Source: Erythrobacter sp. EC-HK427
Lineage (GTDB): Bacteria; Pseudomonadota; Alphaproteobacteria; Sphingomonadales; Sphingomonadaceae
NCBI RefSeq assembly: GCF_902498745.1
Contig: NZ_LR701479.1
Location: 2,005,663 to 2,069,662 of the forward strand
Length of the DNA stretch: 64,000 nt
Direction: 5' to 3'
The notes beneath the pieces were generated by a model. The model worked only from the letters and a program-made list of their open reading frames with translations. It did no database searches and was not told the origin of the DNA. The translations under genes and the position numbers were made by a program. Of the stretch, positions 1-7,229 are shown in pieces. The stretch's first letter is position 1; every line of letters begins with the position of its first letter.

Positions 1-1578
1 GAGGCGGAGCAAGTGCTCGTCATTCTCGACGGCGTTCGCGTGGCCGATCCGGCATCGCCCTCGGGCGGGTTCGATTTCGGCAATCTGCTTTCCACCAACC
101 TCGCCAAGGTCGAAGTCCTGCGCGGCTCCAATTCCACCATCTGGGGATCGGACGCGCTGGGCGGGGTGATCGTCGCCTCGACCCGCGCCGACACCGGCCT
201 TGCGGGCGCTATCGAATATGGCAGCGATGACAGCCTCACCGCCGCCGCATCGGGGGGCGTGGGCGATCAGGATATCGGCTTCCTTGGCGCTTCCGCCAGC
301 TATGCCCGCACCGACGGCTTCTCCGCCGCCGCCAGTGGCACCGAGCCGGACGGTTTCGCGCAATGGGCGCTGGAAGGCCATGGCCGTTACTATGCCAGCT
401 ACGAGCTCGAATTCTTCGCCCGCATCCGTCATGCCGAGGGAGAGCTCGACATCGACGGTTTCCCTGCACCCGCCTTCACGCTCGCCGATTCGGGCGAGAC
501 GCAGGACACAGCGCAAACCTTCGGCTCGGCAGGCGCGGTGTATGACAGCGGTCCACTGTTCCTCTCAGCCGCCTACAGCTTCGCCGACACCTCGCGCGAC
601 AATCTCGACGATACAGGCGCGGAGACCTTCACCAGCGATGGCCGCTCCGACCGCGTTTCACTGCGCGGCGAATGGCGGCCCATCGGCCCGCTGATCGTCA
701 ATTTCGGCGCGGAGAACGAGTGGACAAGTTACCAAACGCTGTTCGATTCCGGCAATAACACGCGGATTTTCGGTGCTTATGCGCAGGCAGGCATCGAGTG
801 GCGCGGGATCTCCGGCCATATCGGCGCGCGGGTGGACGACCATGCCGATTTCGGCAGCGCAGTCAGCTTCGGCGCAGACCTCAGCTACGAAGTCGCGCCC
901 GACTGGCGTTTGCGCGCCAGCGTGGGCGAAGGGTTCAAGGCACCGAGCCTGTTCCAGCTGTTCAGCGATTTCGGCAACACGGCGTTGCAACCCGAACGCG
1001 CAACCAGCTTCGATCTCGGGCTTGCCTATGGCGAGCGGGCTTCGGGCAATGTCTTTGGCGCGGTGACGCTGTTCCGCCGCGATACCGAAGACCAGATCGC
1101 CTTCGTCGGCTGCTTTGGTTCGAGCGATCCGATTTGCGACAACCGCCCCTTCGGTACGTACGACAACATCACCAGCGCGCGGGCACAGGGCGTCGAAGCC
1201 GAATTTCGCGCGCGTCCGGTGAGCGGCGTGGTGCTGGGCGCGGCCTATGCCTTTACCGATGCCGAGAACCGCGACACCGGCAACCAGCTCGCCCGCCGCC
1301 CGCGCCATGCGCTGACGCTGAGCGCGGATGTGTCGCCCGTCGATGCGCTGACAGTGGGCGCGGATATGCGGATTGTGTCGGACAGTTTCGACGATGCGGG
1401 CAATTTCGTGCCGCTCGACGGGTATGAAGTCCTCACCGTCCGCGTGGCCTATGATGTGACCGACGCAGTGCAACTCTACGGCCGCGTCGAGAATGTGTGG
1501 GACACAGATTACCAGACGGCCGCCGGTTACGCGACACGCGGGAGGGTGGCGTTTGTCGGGGCGAGGTTGGCGCTTTGA
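1..1578 (+). CDS. TonB-dependent outer-membrane receptor, BtuB-like (5' end outside window)
   Basis: The frame is open from base 1, so the start lies upstream; the GTG at 13 is internal. The first ~60 residues are the end of a TonB plug domain (VLVILDGVRV, VEVLRGSNSTIWGSDALGG), followed by a beta-barrel rich in alternating aromatic strands. The last residues are VGARLAL; most such barrels end in Phe or Trp, so the terminal Leu is slightly unusual. Receptors of this family take up cobalamin, heme or siderophores across the outer membrane using TonB energy. The next three genes form a BtuFCD-type importer, so vitamin B12 is the likeliest substrate. This is inferred from context; no riboswitch can be seen because the upstream region is missing. 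Confidence 0.9.
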   Translation, partial: EAEQVLVILDGVRVADPASPSGGFDFGNLLSTNLAKVEVLRGSNSTIWGSDALGGVIVASTRADTGLAGAIEYGSDDSLTAAASGGVGDQDIGFLGASASYARTDGFSAAASGTEPDGFAQWALEGHGRYYASYELEFFARIRHAEGELDIDGFPAPAFTLADSGETQDTAQTFGSAGAVYDSGPLFLSAAYSFADTSRDNLDDTGAETFTSDGRSDRVSLRGEWRPIGPLIVNFGAENEWTSYQTLFDSGNNTRIFGAYAQAGIEWRGISGHIGARVDDHADFGSAVSFGADLSYEVAPDWRLRASVGEGFKAPSLFQLFSDFGNTALQPERATSFDLGLAYGERASGNVFGAVTLFRRDTEDQIAFVGCFGSSDPICDNRPFGTYDNITSARAQGVEAEFRARPVSGVVLGAAYAFTDAENRDTGNQLARRPRHALTLSADVSPVDALTVGADMRIVSDSFDDAGNFVPLDGYEVLTVRVAYDVTDAVQLYGRVENVWDTDYQTAAGYATRGRVAFVGARLAL

Positions 1579-2438
1579 TGCCCACAACCCCTTCGTCATC
1601 CCGGCGCAGGCCGGGAACCAGAATGGCGCTGCGCCTGCTCTGGTTTCCGGCCTTCGCCGGAATGACGGGATGTGGAGGGGCGCTGGAAACCGAGCGTGCC
1701 TCTACCCACCCCACAATCGTCAGCCTTAACCCCTGCGCCGATGCGATCCTGCACGAGGTCGCCGCGCCCGGGCAATTGCTCGCTGTCTCGCATTACAGCC
1801 ACGATCCCGGCGCCACCTCGATGGTGCTGGCGGACGCGCTGCAATACAAGGCCACCGGCGGCACGGTGGAGGAAGTGCTCGCGCTCGCCCCCGATATCGT
1901 TGTGGCCGACACTTTCCTTGCCCCTGCAACGCGAGAAGCGCTGGAGGCGGCGGGAGTTGCCATCGTTTCGGTGGGCATGGTGTCCTCGCTGGAGGACAGC
2001 TTGGGGCAAATCGCTCTGCTGGGCGAGACGGTTGGCGCGCCGGAGCGGGCTGCGCTGCTGGCGGGCACAGTGCAATCGGCGTGGGACAATGCCGCCAGCG
2101 ATGCCGCGCCGGTTGCCACGCTGCTTTGGCAGGATGGCGGCATCGTTGCAGGCGAGGGCTCGCTCGCGTTCGCGCTGCTGGAGCAGTCGGGCTTTACCAG
2201 CCACTCCGCCGCGCGCGGGTTGGGGCAGGGCGCTTACCTGCCGCTGGAACAGGTGCTGGCCGATCCGCCAGAGCTGATCCTTGCTTCGGGCGGCGAGCGG
2301 GTGCTGACGCACCCGGTGCTCGGCGCGCTGGACGGGGTGCGTTACGCCACGTTCGACAGCGCGCTGCTGTATTGCGGCGGGCCGACCATTCCGCGCGCGT
2401 TGGAGCGCCTCGGCGAGATTAGGCGGCAAGCAGGATGA
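1578..2438 (+). CDS. btuF: Periplasmic cobalamin-type substrate-binding protein (BtuF-like lipoprotein)
   Basis: The body matches BtuF-like binding proteins: TIVSLNPCADAIL, then VLALAPDIVVADTF. Two starts are possible. ATG 1578 overlaps the receptor stop (TGATG) and suits translational coupling. ATG 1623 has no good ribosome binding site but gives a compact lipoprotein signal, MALRLLWFPAFAGMTGC, with Cys as the lipidation site. From either start the hydrophobic signal core is encoded by a palindromic repeat (1594-1667). The stop overlaps the btuC start (ATGA). The protein would deliver substrate to the BtuC/BtuD complex. Heme cannot be excluded as the ligand. Confidence 0.82.
   Translation: MPTTPSSSRRRPGTRMALRLLWFPAFAGMTGCGGALETERASTHPTIVSLNPCADAILHEVAAPGQLLAVSHYSHDPGATSMVLADALQYKATGGTVEEVLALAPDIVVADTFLAPATREALEAAGVAIVSVGMVSSLEDSLGQIALLGETVGAPERAALLAGTVQSAWDNAASDAAPVATLLWQDGGIVAGEGSLAFALLEQSGFTSHSAARGLGQGAYLPLEQVLADPPELILASGGERVLTHPVLGALDGVRYATFDSALLYCGGPTIPRALERLGEIRRQAG
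1594..1667. repeat. 74-bp palindromic repeat inside btuF reading frame
   Basis: The arms CGTCATCCCGGCGCAGG... and ...CCTTCGCCGGAATGACG are imperfect inverted copies of about 28 bp around a short loop holding ATG 1623. Repeats with this CGTCATCCCGGC core are, from memory, common between genes in Sphingomonadales. Here the right arm is translated as LWFPAFAGMTG and forms the BtuF signal peptide. Confidence 0.85.
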
Positions 2439-3403
2439 ACCGCGCCACTCTCATTTTCGGCGGCCTCCTCGCGCTCGCCATCCCGCTTTCGCTGCTAGCG
2501 GGGCGCGTGTGGCTTGACCCGGCGAGCACGCCCAATGCCGCGCTGATCCTCGCCGAATTGCGCCTGCCGCGCGCGGTGCTCGCGGTGGTGATTGGTGGCG
2601 GGCTGGGCGCGGCGGGCGCGGCGATGCAAGGCTATTTACGCAACCCGCTCGCCGATCCCGGCCTGTTCGGCATTGCGCCGGGCGCGGCGCTGGGCGCGGT
2701 GATGGCGCTGACATTTGGCGTGTCGTGGAACCTGCTGCTGACCGGTTCGGCGCTGGCGGGCGCGGCGGGAGCGATGGCGCTGCTCGCGCTGATCGCGGGA
2801 CGCACCGCCAGCCCTGCCAATGGCATCGCGCTGTTCACGCTGGCGGGCATGATGATTGCGAGCCTTGCGGGCGCGCTGACCAGCCTTGCCATCAGCCTTG
2901 CCCCCAATGCCTTCGCCATGAGCAGCATTGTCACCTGGCTGATGGGCGCGCTGACCGACCGCAGCTGGGCCGATGTGCAGCTCGCCGCGCCGCTGACGCT
3001 GGCGGGCGTGCTGGTGCTGTGGAGAGTGGGCCGCGCACTTGATGCGATGACGTTGGGCGAGGCGGCGGCGCGCTCGATGGGGGTCGATCCCAAGCGGCTG
3101 ATGTGGGCGATGGTGCTGGGCACCGGCCTCACCGTGGGCAGCGGCGTGGCGGTTGCGGGGATCATCGGCTTTGTCGGCCTGATCGTGCCGCATCTGGTGC
3201 GCCCGCTCACCGACAAGCGCCCTTCCAGCCTGATCGTGCCATCGGCGCTGGCAGGCGCGCTGCTGGTGCTGGTGGCGGATGTGGTGTGCCGCATCCTGCC
3301 GCTGGTGACCGAGCTACGGCTGGGCATCGCGCTAAGCCTGATCGGCGCGCCGTTCTTCCTGCTGCTGCTGTTGCGGATGCGTGCTTCGACAGGCTCAGCA
3401 TGA
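2435..3403 (+). CDS. btuC: Cobalamin-type ABC transporter permease (FecCD/BtuC family)
   Basis: A 322-residue, very hydrophobic protein of the FecCD family, with the usual size for a ten-helix permease. Family-typical stretches are LRLPRAVLAVVIGGGLGAAG near residue 40 and GFVGLIVPHLVRP near residue 245; the latter lies in the region that contacts the ATPase. It starts inside the btuF stop (ATGA overlap), so the genes are translationally coupled. The last residues, RASTGSA, and the stop codon lie in a short dispersed repeat (3381-3407), so the native C-terminus may have been replaced. It should form the inner-membrane channel with the BtuD-like ATPase. Confidence 0.9.
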   Translation: MNRATLIFGGLLALAIPLSLLAGRVWLDPASTPNAALILAELRLPRAVLAVVIGGGLGAAGAAMQGYLRNPLADPGLFGIAPGAALGAVMALTFGVSWNLLLTGSALAGAAGAMALLALIAGRTASPANGIALFTLAGMMIASLAGALTSLAISLAPNAFAMSSIVTWLMGALTDRSWADVQLAAPLTLAGVLVLWRVGRALDAMTLGEAAARSMGVDPKRLMWAMVLGTGLTVGSGVAVAGIIGFVGLIVPHLVRPLTDKRPSSLIVPSALAGALLVLVADVVCRILPLVTELRLGIALSLIGAPFFLLLLLRMRASTGSA

Positions 3404-3407
3404 GCGG
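3381..3407. repeat. 27-bp dispersed repeat at the btuC/btuD junction
   Basis: GTGCTTCGACAGGCTCAGCA followed by TGAGCGG is a form of the CTTCGACA(A/G)GCTCAG repeat that I recall as widespread between genes in alphaproteobacteria. Here it encodes the last residues and stop codon of btuC and runs into the GGAGG ribosome binding site of btuD (3406-3410). Confidence 0.75.
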
Positions 3408-3416
3408 AGGTTGGTT

Positions 3417-4154
3417 ATGATTCTCGCTTGCGAAGGTCTTACGGTCGAGCGTGGCGGCACGGCCATTCTGGATGGCGTCACCGCGTCGCTGATCCCCGGC
3501 GATATCACCGCGATTTGCGGCCCCAATGGCGCTGGCAAATCGACGCTGCTTTCAACGCTGGCCCATCTGATGGAGCCCGCTGCGGGCAGCGTTACCCTGA
3601 GCAACAAGCCGGTGGGCGCGATGCATCCGCTCACCCGCGCGCGCAACATCGGCTATCTGCCGCAAACGGGCGAAGTCGCGTGGGATGTGGCGGTGCGCGA
3701 TCTGGTGGCGCTGGGCCGCCTGCCGCACCGCGATGCGGGCGAGGCGGAAGTGCGGCAAGCGATCGGCATTTGCGATCTGGATGACCTCGCCCATCGTCCC
3801 GTCTCCACGCTGTCGGGCGGGGAGAAGGCGCGGGCGTTGCTGGCGCGGGTGCTGGCGGGCCAGCCGCAATGGATCCTCGCCGACGAACCGCTCGCCGCGC
3901 TCGATCTGGCGCACCAGCTGGCGATGCTGCGTGTGCTGCGGAGCGAGGCCGAGGCGGGCTGCGGCGTGGTGTTGGTGCTGCACGATCTGGCGCTGGCGAT
4001 GAACCACGCCGACCGCGTGCTGGTGCTCGACAAAGGGCGGCTGGTGGCGGACGGCATTCCGGAAGAGGCGCTTTCCGGCGGCACCATCCGAGAGGTGTGG
4101 GGCGTCGATGCGCACTGGATCGGCGAAGAGGGCGCTCGGGCGCTGGTGTATTAG
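3417..4154 (+). CDS. btuD: Cobalamin-type ABC transporter ATP-binding protein
   Basis: 245 residues with a complete ABC ATPase set: Walker A GPNGAGKST (35-43), signature LSGGEKARALL, Walker B ILADEPLAALD, and the switch His in VLVLHDLALAMNHADRV. Start ATG 3417 has GGAGG six bases upstream; an upstream in-frame GTG lies in the dispersed repeat and is less likely. It is the last gene of the receptor-btuF-btuC-btuD operon and should power substrate import from the periplasm. Confidence 0.92.
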   Translation: MILACEGLTVERGGTAILDGVTASLIPGDITAICGPNGAGKSTLLSTLAHLMEPAAGSVTLSNKPVGAMHPLTRARNIGYLPQTGEVAWDVAVRDLVALGRLPHRDAGEAEVRQAIGICDLDDLAHRPVSTLSGGEKARALLARVLAGQPQWILADEPLAALDLAHQLAMLRVLRSEAEAGCGVVLVLHDLALAMNHADRVLVLDKGRLVADGIPEEALSGGTIREVWGVDAHWIGEEGARALVY

Positions 4155-4380
4155 GGTTCACACGAAGAACACAAAGCCACGAAGATGTGGCACACACACG
4201 CGCCGTAGGCGCAATATGTTTCGCGCAGAGTCCGCAGGGAACGCGGAGGGTCGTGGCCAAAAAAAACTCTGTGCTCTCTGCGATCTCTGCGCGAAATTAT
4301 CGATTGCCTGCGGCGCAAAGAAAGGGGGCGATGCCAAGCACCGCCCCCTTCGTGTCTTCGTGGTCTTCGTGCGAACCGTA
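4155..4380. repeat. ~220-bp nested imperfect palindrome (composite repeat)
   Basis: This gene-free stretch is one nested inverted repeat. The outer arms are ACACGAAGAACACAAAG (from ~4160) and CTTCGTGTCTTCGTGGTC (ends ~4375). The next layer is GCGCCGTAGGCGCAA against TTGCCTGCGGCGCAAAG. The inner layer is TTTCGCGCAGAGTCCGC against GATCTCTGCGCGAAA. It lies between convergent genes (btuD rightward, the M3 peptidase leftward). No transposase is encoded. Confidence 0.8.
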
Positions 4381-4384
4381 AACC

Positions 4385-6553
4385 CTACTCCGCCAGCAAC
4401 CCACGCGCCCGCAGCAGCGGCTCGACTTGCGGATCGCGCCCCGTGAAGTCGCGGAACATTTGTTCGTAGCTCTTCGAATGGCCCTGGCCGAGGAAGGTTG
4501 CCACGATCCGGTCGCCCATTGCGCGGGTCATGCCGCCATTGGCCTCAACATAGCTGTAGGCATCGTGATGCAGCATTTCGGTCCAGGTGTAGGCGTAATA
4601 GCCCGAATCATATCCATGCTCGAAAATGTGCCGGAAATACGGCGTGCGATAGCGCGGCGGCACCAGATCGTGGCGCAGACCGATCCGTTCCAGTGCTTCG
4701 GCTTCGAAAGCCATCACATCGGTCGGTGCGGGCTCGCTGGGATCGAGCGAGTGCCATTCCATATCGAGCAGGCTGGCGGCGATGACTTCGCCAAAGCCGT
4801 GGCCCTGGTTGAAGCGGCTGGCGCGGCCAATCGCTTCAACCAGTTCGGCCGGGATCGGTTCGCCCGTCTCGTGGTGGCGCGCATAGCGTTCCAGTACTTC
4901 GGGCAGCGCGGCGAAATTCTCGTGGAACTGGCTGGGGAATTCCACCCAGTCGCGCGCGGTGTTGGTGCCCGAAATCGACGGATAGGGCTGGTCGGCGAAG
5001 ATGCCGTGCAGCGCGTGGCCGAATTCGTGGAACATCGTCTCGACATCGTCCCACGTCGCCAGACGCGGCTCACCCGGCGCGGGCGGGGCGATGTTCTGCG
5101 TATTGGTGACGACCGGGCGCAGGCCGAGCAGATGGCTCTGTTCGACAAAATTGCTCATCCACGCCCCGCCGCGCTTGGAATCGCGCTGCATCGGATCGAA
5201 GTAGAACAGCGCAATCGGCTCGCCATCGTGGAACACGGTGTAGACCGACACATCGGGGTGGTAGGTCGGGATATCGTCGCGCTTTTCGAAGGTCAGGCCG
5301 TAAAGCTCTCCGGCCATGTAGAACACGCCCTCTTCGAGCACGCGGTCGACTTCGAAATACTGGCGGATTTCCTCGTTATTAAGCGCATAGCGTTCCTGCC
5401 GGACGATTTCGGCGTAATAGGGCCAATCCCATGCGGCGAGCTCGAACGTATGCCCGTCCTGCTCCAGCCGTTCCTGCAACACGGCGGCTTCGCGTTCCTG
5501 CGTGGCGCGCAAAGCGGGCACCATGTCGGCCATGAAACCGATCGCCTGCTGCGGATCGCTGACCATCCGGTCATACATCTGCCAGTTGGCGTGTGTCGGC
5601 TCGCCGAACAATTGCGCGCGGCGGTTGCGCAGGGCGATGGTCTCGCGGATCATCGGCAGCGTCGCGGTTTCGCCCGACTGGTTGCGATCAACGCTCGCAC
5701 GGTGCAGCCGCTCGCGCGTGGTGCGGTTGTGGAGTTGGGACAGCATCGGCACGCCGGTGGTGTTGCTGACGGTGAGCATGAACTTGCCGTCATGCCCGCG
5801 CTCGGTCGCCAAAGCCGCGGCAGCCGCGATCTGCCCGTCGGACAGGCCCGCCAACTCCTCGCGGGTGTCCACCACGATGGCGGCCGCATTCTGCCCCTGC
5901 GTAATCAGCTGGGAGATTTGCGAGGAGAGCGTCGACAAACGCTCGTTAATCGCGCGCAATTCGGTCTGCGCATTAGGGCCAAGCTGCGCGCCGCGATGGA
6001 CGAACTCGTTATAGTAGATGTCCAGCAACATCGCGTCTTCGGGCGTCATGGCCATGGCGGCACGGTTGTCGTAAATGGTGCGGACGCGTTCGAACAGCTG
6101 CGGGTTCAGATAGATGCTGTCGCTCATCGCCGCGATCTGCGGGGCGAGCGCGGCGTCGGCATCGGCAATCGTATCGTTGATATTCGCGCCGACAATCTGG
6201 CTGAAGGCGGAATAACTGCGCGAGAAGACCTGGCCCGAACGCTCCATCGCCACCAGCGTGTTATCGAAAGTGGGCGGGTTGGGATTGTTCGCAATCGCTT
6301 CAACCTCGGCGAGGCGGATCGCAATCGCTTCCTCGATAATGCCCTGCCATGCGCTGTCGGCAACCTGGTCGAATTGCGGCGCGTGCATATAGAGCGGGGA
6401 CGGCTCGGCAAAGATGCTGGTGGCGACCGGGATCTCGGGATCATAGGCGATCTCGGCCATTGGCGGGGTCACATTCATGTCACTCTCCGGCATGGTGGCG
6501 CAGGCGGTCAGGGCGAAGGCCAGCGTGGTGCTGGCAAGCAGGCGCGATTTCAT
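4385..6553 (-). CDS. dcp: M3-family metallopeptidase, peptidyl-dipeptidase Dcp type, lipoprotein
   Basis: 722 residues. The N-terminus has a lipoprotein signal with LTAC, Cys at residue 18. The zinc site HEFGH (about 509-513) and a C-terminal block (YRTPYFRHIF, GYDSGYYAYTWTEML) are those of Dcp/oligopeptidase A-type M3 peptidases, which degrade short oligopeptides. The length suits the family. The lipobox suggests attachment to an envelope membrane facing the periplasm. The start is ATG 6553 with GAGG nine bases upstream. It is a single-gene unit facing the importer operon across the nested palindrome. Confidence 0.92.
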   Translation of the reverse strand: MKSRLLASTTLAFALTACATMPESDMNVTPPMAEIAYDPEIPVATSIFAEPSPLYMHAPQFDQVADSAWQGIIEEAIAIRLAEVEAIANNPNPPTFDNTLVAMERSGQVFSRSYSAFSQIVGANINDTIADADAALAPQIAAMSDSIYLNPQLFERVRTIYDNRAAMAMTPEDAMLLDIYYNEFVHRGAQLGPNAQTELRAINERLSTLSSQISQLITQGQNAAAIVVDTREELAGLSDGQIAAAAALATERGHDGKFMLTVSNTTGVPMLSQLHNRTTRERLHRASVDRNQSGETATLPMIRETIALRNRRAQLFGEPTHANWQMYDRMVSDPQQAIGFMADMVPALRATQEREAAVLQERLEQDGHTFELAAWDWPYYAEIVRQERYALNNEEIRQYFEVDRVLEEGVFYMAGELYGLTFEKRDDIPTYHPDVSVYTVFHDGEPIALFYFDPMQRDSKRGGAWMSNFVEQSHLLGLRPVVTNTQNIAPPAPGEPRLATWDDVETMFHEFGHALHGIFADQPYPSISGTNTARDWVEFPSQFHENFAALPEVLERYARHHETGEPIPAELVEAIGRASRFNQGHGFGEVIAASLLDMEWHSLDPSEPAPTDVMAFEAEALERIGLRHDLVPPRYRTPYFRHIFEHGYDSGYYAYTWTEMLHHDAYSYVEANGGMTRAMGDRIVATFLGQGHSKSYEQMFRDFTGRDPQVEPLLRARGLLAE

Positions 6554-6622
6554 GAGGGCGGCCTCGTCTTTCTCTCTCTTGTGTTGCGGCGTTCCTCAAG
6601 CGACCGGACGCCGTTCTGCGGA

Positions 6623-6636
6623 GCGTTCTAGAACGC
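6623..6636. promoter_or_regulatory. 14-bp perfect palindrome upstream of dcp
   Basis: GCGTTCTAGAACGC is a perfect palindrome about 70 bp upstream of the dcp start. It could be an operator half-site pair. It is not the alphaproteobacterial LexA pattern, since the nearby GTTC pair is spaced by 8, not 7. The function is unknown. Confidence 0.35.
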
Positions 6637-6656
6637 GCTACGCCCGCTGCCAAGCA

Positions 6657-7196
6657 CTAGCGCCGGGGAAAGCTGGCGATTTGCGTGTAGAGCGGCCCCT
6701 GCGGCGTCAGATCGCTTTCGAACAGCGCGAAGCTGTCGGCGCTCCACGGGCCAAGGCTGAGGCGGCTGTGCATCGCCAGCCAGTCGCCAATCGCTGCGCT
6801 GCCGGAATTGAGCCGGGCGAGGGTGACGTGGGGGATGAACTTGCGCGTCTCTGCCATCAGTCCTGCGCGTCGGCAGGCCATTTCCACGTTGTGCTGCAAT
6901 TCGGTGAGCGCGGGCGAGGGGGTTACTGCGGCCCAGATCGCCTTGGCGCGCTTCGCCCCGTCAAAATGGCCGATGCCGTCAATGGCGACAGGGAGGGGGC
7001 GGAAAGGCACGCTCTCCAGCGCGCTTATCACATCATCAGCCTGATGCCGTTCAACTTCGCCGATAAAGCGCAGCGTGATATGCAGATTATCCGCATCCTG
7101 CCAGCGCGCGCCCGCAACGCCCTCCATCGTATCGAGCAGCGCATCGCACACGCTTTCCGGCAGGCGCAGGGCGACAAACAGGCGGCGCTGGGACAT
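6657..7196 (-). CDS. thpR: RNA 2',3'-cyclic phosphodiesterase ThpR (2H family)
   Basis: 179 residues with the two HxT motifs that define 2H phosphoesterases: HITL at residue 39 and HVTL in the second half (PHVTLARL). This family opens 2',3'-cyclic phosphates on RNA ends and was first named LigT. Length and spacing fit ThpR. The start at ATG 7196 gives the normal N-terminus (MSQRRLFVALRLP). It lies between dcp and the RTX cluster with no clear operon partner. Confidence 0.88.
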   Translation of the reverse strand: MSQRRLFVALRLPESVCDALLDTMEGVAGARWQDADNLHITLRFIGEVERHQADDVISALESVPFRPLPVAIDGIGHFDGAKRAKAIWAAVTPSPALTELQHNVEMACRRAGLMAETRKFIPHVTLARLNSGSAAIGDWLAMHSRLSLGPWSADSFALFESDLTPQGPLYTQIASFPRR

Positions 7197-7229
7197 TCGC
7201 TGCCTTTGGCACAGATTGCGTAGTCGAGG

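Noticed and set aside
4427-6631. Long open frame opposite dcp
   Set aside because: High GC leaves antisense frames open; the reverse-strand gene has a lipobox, a zinc site and family similarity.
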